Under the pieces are notes generated by a model, which did not search any database, was not told where the DNA came from, and saw only the letters and a list, made by a program, of their open reading frames with translations. Source: a virus. From it: a stretch of 33,627 nucleotides of DNA. A program made the translations under genes and the position numbers. Of the stretch, positions 1 through 6,155 are shown one piece after another. How positions within the stretch are numbered: position 1 is the first letter of the stretch; each line of letters starts with the position of its first letter. The stretch is from IMG/VR virus record IMGVR_UViG_3300029286_003727, positions 1 to 33,627 of that record; one strand, 5' to 3'.

Positions 1-732
1 ATGACCAAGTCACTCCTCAACCACATATTAGAGGGAACATATGAGCCAGGCAGGCACGGTGAGATATTAACTGAACACACGTGTGTACAATGCGGGGAAT
101 GGTTCGTGGTAGGAGGAAAACAAGGCCCTGTTCCCAAGTATTGTTCTGACAGGTGTCGCGATCGCTGGCACCATCAACACATTAAGAATAGGCCAGCCAA
201 CAAAGAATGTGTCATTTGCCATAAACCGTTCTTTGGATATAGCAGGGTAGAGTGTTGTTCCCTTAGTTGTTCGAGCAAAAAGTCTGCTCTTACTAACAAG
301 GCCAACGGAAGACAGATAACTGAAGATAAACAAAAGGTGTGTGTTGTTTGTGGGGGGTTATTCTGGGTAGATCACAGTCATCTGTATTCTAAAGGATGCA
401 GTAAGCGTTGTTATGATGCCTTGTATCGAAAGAATAACAGGGATAAATGCAGGGATAAATTACAGCGATATAACGCTAAGAAGCATGGCAATATAGTGGA
501 ACAGTTTAACCCATTGCTTATATATGAACGTGATAACTGGATTTGCCAAATATGCGGCAAGAAAGTTAAAAGGAATGGTAAAGCCCATCACCCATTGCAA
601 CCAAGCATAGATCATATCATTCCGATATCGTTGGGAGGGTCACATAGTAGGCTCAACGTGAGGTGTACCCATCTTAACTGCAATTTAACACGGGGTAATA
701 GAGGCCCAGCACAATTACTATTAGTTAATTAA
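1..732 (+). CDS. HNH endonuclease with three N-terminal zinc-binding modules
   Basis: A 243-residue protein whose C-terminal part is an HNH nuclease domain: Cys182-x2-Cys185, then the Asp204-His205 pair (SIDHIIPIS), Asn219 and Cys222/Cys227. Before it lie three similar modules of the form CxxC...CxxxC: C28/C31/C48/C52, C70/C73/C86/C90 and C114/C117/C133/C137. These look like treble-clef or ribbon zinc sites, probably for DNA binding. The family consists of free-standing homing-type nucleases or phage nucleases that nick or cut DNA. The gene is more A/T-rich than the trio downstream, which fits independent mobility. The ATG is base 1 of the window, so an upstream start cannot be excluded. The exact role (homing versus packaging-associated) is not known. 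Confidence 0.85.
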   Translation: MTKSLLNHILEGTYEPGRHGEILTEHTCVQCGEWFVVGGKQGPVPKYCSDRCRDRWHHQHIKNRPANKECVICHKPFFGYSRVECCSLSCSSKKSALTNKANGRQITEDKQKVCVVCGGLFWVDHSHLYSKGCSKRCYDALYRKNNRDKCRDKLQRYNAKKHGNIVEQFNPLLIYERDNWICQICGKKVKRNGKAHHPLQPSIDHIIPISLGGSHSRLNVRCTHLNCNLTRGNRGPAQLLLVN

Positions 733-756
733 GCAGATACACAGGGTGGGTCATAC

Positions 757-834
757 ATGTGGCAACTTTCACTCCTGCTACCGAAGGCCAGGGACGCGCA
801 AAATATCGCTAAATTGGACAGGGGGGGTAAATGA
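757..834 (+). CDS. Possible 25-residue leader peptide
   Basis: A short open frame runs ATG at 757 to TGA at 832-834. It has a purine-rich GGGTGGG six bases before the start, and its last codons overlap the ATG of the ParB-like gene (ATGA at 831-834). The peptide (MWQLSLLLPKARD...) resembles nothing I recognise. The overlap would allow translational coupling, but the ParB-like gene has its own run of seven G residues as a ribosome site. It could equally be chance or a remnant of a gene displaced by the HNH insertion. Apart from this frame the 98-base gap between the HNH and ParB-like genes shows no clear signal. Confidence 0.2.
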   Translation: MWQLSLLLPKARDAQNIAKLDRGGK

Positions 835-1541
835 ATTTAGAAACCATATCAATAGATCAAATTAACCCAGCAAAGTACAATCCGCGGCGCCCTTTACAGC
901 CAGGCGATCCGGAGTATGAAAAACTCAAAAAGTCCATAACAGAGTTCGACATAGTGGAACCGCTGATAATAAACAAGCGGGGAAATGTGCTGATAGGTGG
1001 CCACCAACGGCTGACAATTTTGAAGGACCTGGGTCGTACAGTGGTAGACGTTTCCATAGTTGACCTGCCCGAGGCAAAAGAGAAAGCGCTTAACCTGGCG
1101 CTGAATAAAACCGGCGGCCAATGGGATATGCCGATGTTAAAAGACCTGCTCCAAGAACTGGATACAGGTGAATTCGATATGGCCATCACTGGTTTTGACG
1201 AGGATGAAATCGAGGAGTTGATGACACAGGTTCATGCAGACGAGAAAGATTTAAAAGAGGCCATAGTATCTGAACGAGAATACGATGAGGCGGCCGACCG
1301 GGCCGACCGGATACTGCGTCGCATGACAGAGAAGATAAAAAACATATCGACCAGGAATCCCAGGGCGCTGAATGGAGCCATCGCAGTTATAGTGGACGCA
1401 GCCAAAGGCAACCAGATTCTATTCTTGGCGGATCCTAAACTCAATGACCTGGTAACAGAGATCCGCCGGCACGCTGAGGACGGCACCGCATCACCTATGG
1501 AACTCATACTCTATGAAACAGGCAATCGAAATAATAAATGA
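831..1541 (+). CDS. ParB/Srx-fold N-terminal domain protein
   Basis: The first about 110 residues of this 236-residue protein match the ParB/sulfiredoxin-like nuclease fold: 'INPAKYNPRRP' near 11-21, the substrate loop 'IGGHQRLTIL' at 55-64, and the 'LNKTGGQWD' segment at 91-99 that is typical of phage ParB-like proteins linked to DNA methyltransferases. The C-terminal 110 residues are charged and helical, with no domain I recognise. Such proteins act on or bind DNA; CTP binding or nuclease activity is known for relatives but is not shown here. Start at 831 is preceded by GGGGGGG. The gene overlaps the PAPS-reductase-like gene by 29 bases, so the two are probably translated together. Its ParB domain is a paralogue of the N-terminus of the methyltransferase at 2385. 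Confidence 0.8.
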   Translation: MNLETISIDQINPAKYNPRRPLQPGDPEYEKLKKSITEFDIVEPLIINKRGNVLIGGHQRLTILKDLGRTVVDVSIVDLPEAKEKALNLALNKTGGQWDMPMLKDLLQELDTGEFDMAITGFDEDEIEELMTQVHADEKDLKEAIVSEREYDEAADRADRILRRMTEKIKNISTRNPRALNGAIAVIVDAAKGNQILFLADPKLNDLVTEIRRHAEDGTASPMELILYETGNRNNK

Positions 1542-2388
1542 GGCATATAAGCGGCACCAGAATTCAGTCATCGCTTTCTCCGGGGGATCGGACTCCATAG
1601 TCCTGGTGGACATCATCTACAGACATACACCGCACCGGCCACCGCTGGTATTTGTGGACTCCGGCATGGAGCACCCGGCCACCCAGGACTTTGTTACTAA
1701 CGTTGCCCAGGCATACTCTACCGAGGTGAACATAGCCCGGCCGGCTAAACCTTACGCCGACCAATGGGCAGCTCAGGGCTGGCCGATGTTGGGAAAATTA
1801 GCAGCAAGGCAATGGATGCAAAAGCACAAAAGATTCGGTTACAAATTGGACGTATCATCCTGCTGCCGCAATATGAAGATATCGCCAGGACGCAAGTTGA
1901 CCAAACAACTTGGGGCAACCCTGCAATTCACCGGGCAACGCGGTGAGGCAGATGATGCACTCCGAGGACTGCGGGCACTAAAGGACACGGCAAACAAATA
2001 CCTGGAGGCGGATAAGTTAACGGTCTGCAATCCACTGCAGGGATGGACTGACACTATGATCAACCGATATAAAACAGAGAATAAATTGCCGCGGCACCCG
2101 TCCTGGGCAGAGGGAGCCATTACAATAGGCTGCCTTTATTGCGGAGGTGGCGCTCAATACACCAACTCAGGCTTCAAGATACTGAGGCATATACTGCCGG
2201 ATAAATGGAGAGAGTACATAGTGGGGATGAAGGCCGGCGAGATTATTTTATCGGTCAAGCACAATCGCCCACTGGATCACATCAGGGAAGCGGTTGAAAA
2301 GTTGGGAGGGCTTGATAAGTTAGCGGATACCCATCCTTGGATATTCGATTACCTATCATATCCCCCGCTCAAAGGTTACACCAAATGA
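1513..2388 (+). CDS. PAPS reductase/DndC-like PP-loop protein
   Basis: This 291-residue protein has the PP-loop ATP-binding motif SGGSDS at 23-28, the adenylylating-type 'TGQRGEADDALRG' segment at 140-152, and four cysteines arranged as Cys117-Cys118 and Cys207-x2-Cys210. That arrangement is known to ligate a [4Fe-4S] cluster in APS reductases and is also present in DndC, the phosphorothioation protein. The family either reduces adenylylated sulfate or uses ATP to activate a target for sulfur chemistry. In a phage, between two ParB-domain genes and a DNA methyltransferase, assimilatory sulfate reduction is unlikely; a role in DNA or nucleotide modification, or an IbrA-like regulatory role, is inferred. 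It overlaps both neighbours (29 bases upstream, ATGA downstream). Confidence 0.8.
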   Translation: MKQAIEIINEAYKRHQNSVIAFSGGSDSIVLVDIIYRHTPHRPPLVFVDSGMEHPATQDFVTNVAQAYSTEVNIARPAKPYADQWAAQGWPMLGKLAARQWMQKHKRFGYKLDVSSCCRNMKISPGRKLTKQLGATLQFTGQRGEADDALRGLRALKDTANKYLEADKLTVCNPLQGWTDTMINRYKTENKLPRHPSWAEGAITIGCLYCGGGAQYTNSGFKILRHILPDKWREYIVGMKAGEIILSVKHNRPLDHIREAVEKLGGLDKLADTHPWIFDYLSYPPLKGYTK

Positions 2389-3728
2389 ATGCACAGCTTA
2401 CCTGGCAAACTGAAAAACGAACCATCAACGATCTTGTTCCTTACCAGCATAACCCGCGGCGGTTAACCAAGGAGCAGGAGGACCAGCTGCGCAAATCCCT
2501 CGAGAAGTTTAACCTGGTGGAGATCCCTGCCATAAACACCAACGGAACCATCATAGCCGGGCATCAGCGCCTGGCCATCCTGAAGATACTGGGACGAGGC
2601 AATGAACAGATAGATGTCCGCGTGCCGAACAGGGAGCTGACGGAGCCGGAACTCAAGGAATATAACGTACGCTCAAACAAGAACACCGGCGAGTGGGACT
2701 TCCTGCTGTTGGCCAGCAACTTTGACCTGGACATGCTCAAAGATGTGGGATTCAATAGCGTGGAACTGGACCACATATTTAAACCAGGCTTCGGGTCGAA
2801 AGATGATGAGCTCCCGGAGTTAAGGCCCACCAACATAAAGCCAGGAGATATGTTCAAGCTGGGGAACCACCGTCTCCTATGCGGGGACAGCACCAACAAA
2901 GAACATATGGTGAAACTGATGGGAGGTGGTAAAGCCGAGATGATCTTTACCGACCCGCCTTACAACGTCGACTACAAGGGCGGGATGAACACCCACGGTC
3001 AGAATAAGCGTCATACCATAAAAAATGACCATATGGCACAGCCGGAATATTATCATTTCCTCTCGGCTTTCATAGAGCAGCTCATGCAAGTCTGCAACGG
3101 AGTGTTTTATATATGTATCGGCAATAGCCAGATGCACACACTCCGCAACGCATTTGAAAGCCAGGGCGGGCATTGGCAGACCTATATAATCTGGGTAAAA
3201 AACACATTCACCTTGAGCCGATCCGACTACCAGCATCAATATGAGGTGATTTTGTATGGGTGGAATAAGCAGATATCAAAGCATTACTTTATTGAAGACC
3301 GCAGCATCCCCACAGTATGGGAAGACCTGCGGGACATCAAAGCTAAATTCGATGGAGAGTACACAACAATAAAGTTCCAGGGTTTTGAAGTTAAGCTAAA
3401 GGGCCAGGTAGAAGGTGTGGTAAGCAAGAAAAAGCAGAAGACCGATATCTGGCGCTATGACAAACCCACCAAGAGCGCCGAGCACCCGACAATGAAACCC
3501 GTCATTATGATATGCGAGGCCATAGAGAACAGCTCGCACAGGGATGGCATTGTCTTGGACGTCTTTGGAGGTTCCGGATCGACACTCATAGCTTGTGAAA
3601 AGCTGGACCGCAAGTGCCTGATGATGGAACTGGACCCTGTTTATTGTGATGTGATAATTCAGAGGTGGGAGAACTTCACCGGTAAAACGGCAGAACAAAT
3701 TACAGAAGGCGTACCCGTCGAAGTGTAG
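2385..3728 (+). CDS. ParB-domain/site-specific DNA methyltransferase fusion
   Basis: Residues 1-130 form a ParB-like domain (HNPRRLTKEQ near 22-31, AGHQRLAIL at 58-66, SNKNTGEWD near 97-105). Residues about 145-435 form an amino-methyltransferase: catalytic DPPY at 190-193, the conserved HPTMKP segment, and the SAM-binding 'DVFGGSGSTL' at 392-401. DPPY before the SAM motif indicates a beta-class N6-adenine or N4-cytosine enzyme. The ATG at 2385 overlaps the previous stop (ATGA) and is preferred to an in-frame codon at 2337 inside the upstream gene; it gives 447 residues. No restriction endonuclease accompanies it, so it is probably a solitary phage methyltransferase protecting or marking phage DNA. 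Its 3' end overlaps the convergent zinc-ribbon gene. Confidence 0.9.
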   Translation: MNAQLTWQTEKRTINDLVPYQHNPRRLTKEQEDQLRKSLEKFNLVEIPAINTNGTIIAGHQRLAILKILGRGNEQIDVRVPNRELTEPELKEYNVRSNKNTGEWDFLLLASNFDLDMLKDVGFNSVELDHIFKPGFGSKDDELPELRPTNIKPGDMFKLGNHRLLCGDSTNKEHMVKLMGGGKAEMIFTDPPYNVDYKGGMNTHGQNKRHTIKNDHMAQPEYYHFLSAFIEQLMQVCNGVFYICIGNSQMHTLRNAFESQGGHWQTYIIWVKNTFTLSRSDYQHQYEVILYGWNKQISKHYFIEDRSIPTVWEDLRDIKAKFDGEYTTIKFQGFEVKLKGQVEGVVSKKKQKTDIWRYDKPTKSAEHPTMKPVIMICEAIENSSHRDGIVLDVFGGSGSTLIACEKLDRKCLMMELDPVYCDVIIQRWENFTGKTAEQITEGVPVEV

Positions 3729-3859
3729 ATCATTCCACCGGCTTTCATTTTGCGAGGTTTATCCCAATAGGGGCTGTTGCACTTAGGGCAAAACTTAGGC
3801 TTATTATCCGTGCGCGGTATCCAAACGTGACCGCATCGCAAGCATTCAAATCTCGGCAT
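3659..3859 (-). CDS. Small zinc-ribbon (rubredoxin-like) protein
   Basis: A 66-residue protein starts MPRFECLRCGHVWIPR and has two CxxC knuckles (Cys7-x2-Cys10 and Cys24-x2-Cys27, the second in FCPKCNSPYWDKPRK). This is a recognisable family of tiny zinc-ribbon proteins of unknown role found in bacteria, archaea and phages. AAAGGAG seven bases before the ATG supports the start. Residues after about 40 lack conservation cues and overlap 70 bases of the convergent methyltransferase gene, so the functional part is probably the first 38 residues. It is the last gene of the minus-strand cluster. Confidence 0.7.
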   Translation of the reverse strand: MPRFECLRCGHVWIPRTDNKPKFCPKCNSPYWDKPRKMKAGGMIYTSTGTPSVICSAVLPVKFSHL

Positions 3860-3931
3860 TACAAATCTCCTTTATTGGATTAACCTTGCCTGAACAGGGC
3901 AGGAACTGCGCTCCTGAACTGTGCTCGGTGG

Positions 3932-4114
3932 TTAGTCCGGTAGCCCGATAGAGTCGAGAAGCTTGGTCTCATGGGAAACGCTGTCGTACCCCATGCGGCG
4001 AATCTCCTCGAGCTTGGCCTGGGCTTCCTCTTTGGTGAAGGTGGACAGAACCCTGTGCCATTTGGCATTGTCCGTCCCACCGGTCTTGTAGATGATACTA
4101 TAGATTTTGGTCAT
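3932..4114 (-). CDS. Hypothetical 60-residue protein
   Basis: The start at 4114 is chosen because GGAGGGG lies four bases upstream; an in-frame codon at 4147 lacks this. The product begins MTKIYSIIYKTGG and contains a 'FTKEEAQAKLEEIRRMGY' helix, a pattern common in small phage proteins that combine two or three beta-strands with one helix. I do not recognise a specific family. It is part of the minus-strand string of small genes and separated from the next upstream gene by 25 bases, so it is presumably co-transcribed from the promoter at 5556-5584. Soluble and without cysteines. Confidence 0.65.
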   Translation of the reverse strand: MTKIYSIIYKTGGTDNAKWHRVLSTFTKEEAQAKLEEIRRMGYDSVSHETKLLDSIGLPD

Positions 4115-4139
4115 TGATCCCCTCCGTTTGGTTTGGTTA

Positions 4140-4373
4140 TTACGCATATTTCAAGTCACCGGGGAAAAGATAAACGCTGGTTTTTCCGGTTTGCATCCTG
4201 TAACCGTTGCCTTCTTCTTTTAACAACCAGGCGCCGGCCTTGCGGAATTTCTCGAGAGTTATTTTGGTAATGACAGTGCAGCGTGTATATGTGGGGATTA
4301 TCAACGTCCCGCCACATTCCAAGTGGTTAAAAGCCTGGACTAAGCTCTTTGGTGGTACTGGTTTGTATTCCAT
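4140..4373 (-). CDS. Hypothetical 77-residue protein
   Basis: Two in-frame ATG codons lie close together (4377-4379 and 4371-4373). AAAGGAG is two bases from the first and eight from the second, so 4373 is the better start. The protein begins MEYKPVPPKSLVQAFN and continues with a beta-rich segment (GGTLIIPTYTRCTVITK) and a basic 'LEKFRKAGAWLLKEEG' helix. No known family is evident. It belongs to the minus-strand small-gene cluster and shares its ribosome-binding cassette. Confidence 0.65.
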   Translation of the reverse strand: MEYKPVPPKSLVQAFNHLECGGTLIIPTYTRCTVITKITLEKFRKAGAWLLKEEGNGYRMQTGKTSVYLFPGDLKYA

Positions 4374-4409
4374 TCTCATGTCTCCTTTTATTATCCTTTT
4401 GCTTTGCAA

Positions 4410-4607
4410 TTACTCCAGCGTGACGGCGGGATACCCGAGCGACTCGTAGAAGTTGGCCAAGCATACCAGCGCTGTATTGACATTGGTCAAGAGGCGTCCT
4501 TCCTGAGATTGTGGCGGGACCCTGGCCATCAGTGCCGCGAGCTGAACCCGCATGTCTTCCTCGAACTTAAACCTTGTGTCAGTGGTGGCTTTCTTTTGGT
4601 CTATCAT
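4410..4607 (-). CDS. Hypothetical 65-residue helical protein
   Basis: The start at 4607 follows GAGGA five to six bases upstream and sits just inside the end of the previous gene's region (previous stop at 4619). The protein starts MIDQKKATTDTRF and is predicted mostly helical: a charged N-terminal helix, 'MRVQLAALMARVPPQSQEG', then 'NVNTALVCLANFYESLGY'. No domain recognised. Co-directional with seven other tiny genes. Confidence 0.65.
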   Translation of the reverse strand: MIDQKKATTDTRFKFEEDMRVQLAALMARVPPQSQEGRLLTNVNTALVCLANFYESLGYPAVTLE

Positions 4608-4618
4608 TACGTTCCTCA

Positions 4619-4825
4619 CTATTTCAAAATACGGTTATAAAGTTCAGCTTTAACGATGGTCTCTGTCAGCCCCGTGATCTTAGCCAGCATGCCGCTTTCG
4701 GCGTAGATAATATCGTCATAATCCGATCCGCCGAAACCATGCTCGATATAGGTGGCCGCCAGGTCAAGGATATCTTCGATAGCCAGTTTGTTGTTCTTGA
4801 TTTGATCGATTGATTTGTTGGTCAT
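4619..4825 (-). CDS. Hypothetical 68-residue acidic protein
   Basis: AAGGAGATATGGAAATG contains two possible ATG starts; the second (4823-4825) is eight bases from AAGGAG and is preferred. The product, MTNKSIDQIKNNKLAIED onward, is acidic and helical, with 'DYDDIIYAESGMLAKITG' in the middle. No family recognised. Its start cassette is identical over 17 bases to that of the gene at 5035-5280. Confidence 0.7.
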   Translation of the reverse strand: MTNKSIDQIKNNKLAIEDILDLAATYIEHGFGGSDYDDIIYAESGMLAKITGLTETIVKAELYNRILK

Positions 4826-4843
4826 TTCCATATCTCCTTAACC

Positions 4844-5017
4844 TTAGTCGGCGTATTCGTAACCCTGGCGATAGAGTCGTTCTGCGATGGCCGGTGTGCA
4901 TACCCAGAACTTGCCGTCGTCACCCAGGATTACCATGTGCATCTTGATGCAGTGGTAGGCGAACCCAAATGCGTTGCTCCTGCTGTTAAACCTGTAGACC
5001 TGATTCATAATTTTCAT
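4844..5017 (-). CDS. Hypothetical 57-residue protein
   Basis: A short minus-strand frame from ATG at 5015-5017 to TAA at 4844-4846 fills what would otherwise be a 200-base gap in the small-gene cluster. GGGAG lies eight bases before the ATG within the cassette GGGAGATGAGGAAATG that closely matches those of its neighbours. The protein starts MKIMNQVYRFNSRSNA and ends in RLYRQGYEYAD; it contains 'MVILGDDGKFWVCTPA', which resembles small phage proteins that echo a displayed value or modify a beta-hairpin. A second ATG at 5008 is possible. No family recognised. Confidence 0.65.
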   Translation of the reverse strand: MKIMNQVYRFNSRSNAFGFAYHCIKMHMVILGDDGKFWVCTPAIAERLYRQGYEYAD

Positions 5018-5034
5018 TTCCTCATCTCCCTAAT

Positions 5035-5280
5035 TTATTTAAAATACGGAAATTCAAGTACCTGTAATCCAGCCACGAACTCCTGGAGGTTGTATGACCT
5101 CTCAAGGAAAGCCGACAGCAGGATCGCTTCCGGTAAAGTAATCTGCTTGCTGTAAGCGCTATAGATGCGGTCGGTATCTGCGCCGTAGGAGTAGTAACCG
5201 GTGAAATCATCGCTGTTCTTAATCTCGTTGAAAATCCTTGCCAGTTTTTGTCCTTTTGTTTCTGCTAAATTCTGTTTCAT
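5035..5280 (-). CDS. Hypothetical 81-residue protein
   Basis: The start at 5280 is the second ATG of AAGGAGATATGGAAATG, eight bases from the Shine-Dalgarno core. The protein begins MKQNLAETKGQKLARIF and has the segments 'DDFTGYYSYGADTDRIY' and 'LPEAILLSAFLERSYNL'. No known domain. It is the second gene of the minus-strand transcript and has the same start cassette as the gene ending at 4825. Confidence 0.7.
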   Translation of the reverse strand: MKQNLAETKGQKLARIFNEIKNSDDFTGYYSYGADTDRIYSAYSKQITLPEAILLSAFLERSYNLQEFVAGLQVLEFPYFK

Positions 5281-5304
5281 TTCCATATCTCCTTTCTCAT
5301 TGTA

Positions 5305-5523
5305 TTAGGGCAGAACTATTATCCGGGCATGGGTTGCAAAGCCAACGGCCTGGCTTTCCTTGTCGCTCTTGGCAGCCTCTTGGCGGGCCCGTTTGCAGCA
5401 CTCGGCATAAGTTCCGCTGAATTGCCACTCGGTATTGCCTACCATGAAGAACCAAAGGCCGTGCCCTTTCGGTGATTTTCCGTGGCTGCCCTGGTATTTG
5501 ATTGTATCTATTTCCCGTTGCAT
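5305..5523 (-). CDS. Hypothetical 72-residue protein, first gene of minus cluster
   Basis: The start at 5523 follows AAGGAGATAAGGAAATG with eight-base spacing. The product begins MQREIDTIKYQGSHG and contains 'GLWFFMVGNTEWQFSGTY' followed by a helical 'AECCKRARQEAAKSDK' segment, a beta-beta-beta-helix look typical of very small phage proteins. No family recognised. It is the gene closest to the strong promoter at 5556-5584 and has a 5' untranslated leader of about 25 bases. Confidence 0.7.
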   Translation of the reverse strand: MQREIDTIKYQGSHGKSPKGHGLWFFMVGNTEWQFSGTYAECCKRARQEAAKSDKESQAVGFATHARIIVLP

Positions 5524-5536
5524 TTCCTTATCTCCT

Positions 5537-5548
5537 TAGATTAATCTA
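5537..5548. promoter_or_regulatory. Perfect 12-bp palindrome at the transcription start (operator candidate)
   Basis: TAGATTAATCTA is a perfect palindrome. It lies directly downstream of the -10 box of the minus-strand promoter, at the expected transcription start, which is a common place for a repressor site. A second inverted repeat, TAGC-ATA-GCTA, occupies 5560-5570 inside the promoter spacer. Binding is inferred only from symmetry and position. Confidence 0.4.
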
Positions 5549-5555
5549 TACGAAG

Positions 5556-5584
5556 ATAATAGCATAGCTATATAGGTATGTCAA
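5556..5584 (-). promoter_or_regulatory. Consensus sigma-70 promoter for the minus-strand small-gene cluster
   Basis: On the minus strand TTGACA (5584-5579) is separated by exactly 17 bases from TATTAT (5561-5556). Transcription would begin near 5549 and run through the eight small genes down to 3659. The -35 is a perfect match and the -10 matches five of six, so this should be a strong promoter active with host RNA polymerase without phage factors, suggesting early or lysogenic expression. On the plus strand of the same gap, TATAAT at 5596-5601 could be a -10 for the packaging genes, but no good -35 is present. Confidence 0.8.
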
Positions 5585-5642
5585 TAGGTTTATCGTATAA
5601 TTATTATTTATTTTTAAATACAAACAAGGCAGAGCTGATCAA

Positions 5643-6155
5643 ATGAAAGGACGTAAACCAAAGCCCACAAAGCTAAGAATAATTGAAGGCAACCGCGAGC
5701 ACCGGCCGATACCTGATAGGGAGCCAACCCCGGATCCAACCATCCCGACCTGCCCAGCATGGTTAAGGGCAGAGGCCAAGCAGGAATGGAAGCGCATGTG
5801 CCCGCTGCTGCAAGGGATGGGATTACTAACGCGGGTGGACCGTGCCGCCCTGGCCGGGTACTGCCAGTCCTATGCCAAATGGCAGGAGGCAGAGGAATTC
5901 ATATCCAAGCACGGCATGACGTATCAGTTCCCTAAGAAGGACGAAACCGGGAATATCGTCTCGATGTATATCGCTCCTTTTCCACAGGTGTCGATTGCCC
6001 GGGCCTGCCTGGAGCAGATCAGATCCTTCTGCTCGGAGTTCGGATTGACCCCCAGTTCGCGGGCACGTATGACCTTACCGAGTGACAAGCAATCCGATTC
6101 CTTTGATGCCTTACTTAAATTCTGCAACGAAAAACCGCTAAAAGCTGGCGTATGA
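5643..6155 (+). CDS. terS: Terminase small subunit, P27 family
   Basis: A 170-residue protein with the hallmark opening of the P27-type small terminase (MKGRKPKPTKLRIIEGN), the 'CPAWLRAEAKQEWKRM' segment at about 38-53 and 'LGLTPSSRARM'-like sequence near 145. It recognises phage DNA at the packaging site and loads the large subunit. It overlaps the large subunit gene by the usual ATGA. The Shine-Dalgarno is weak (AAGGCAG some distance upstream); the leader is A/T-rich and contains a TATAAT at 5596-5601. It is the first gene of the late structural operon. Confidence 0.93.
   Translation: MKGRKPKPTKLRIIEGNREHRPIPDREPTPDPTIPTCPAWLRAEAKQEWKRMCPLLQGMGLLTRVDRAALAGYCQSYAKWQEAEEFISKHGMTYQFPKKDETGNIVSMYIAPFPQVSIARACLEQIRSFCSEFGLTPSSRARMTLPSDKQSDSFDALLKFCNEKPLKAGV

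Noticed and set aside
3880-4080. Overlapping minus-strand frame in another phase in the small-gene cluster
   Set aside because: It overlaps the 3932-4114 gene, has an Arg/Pro-rich product and lacks the cassette-type ribosome site.
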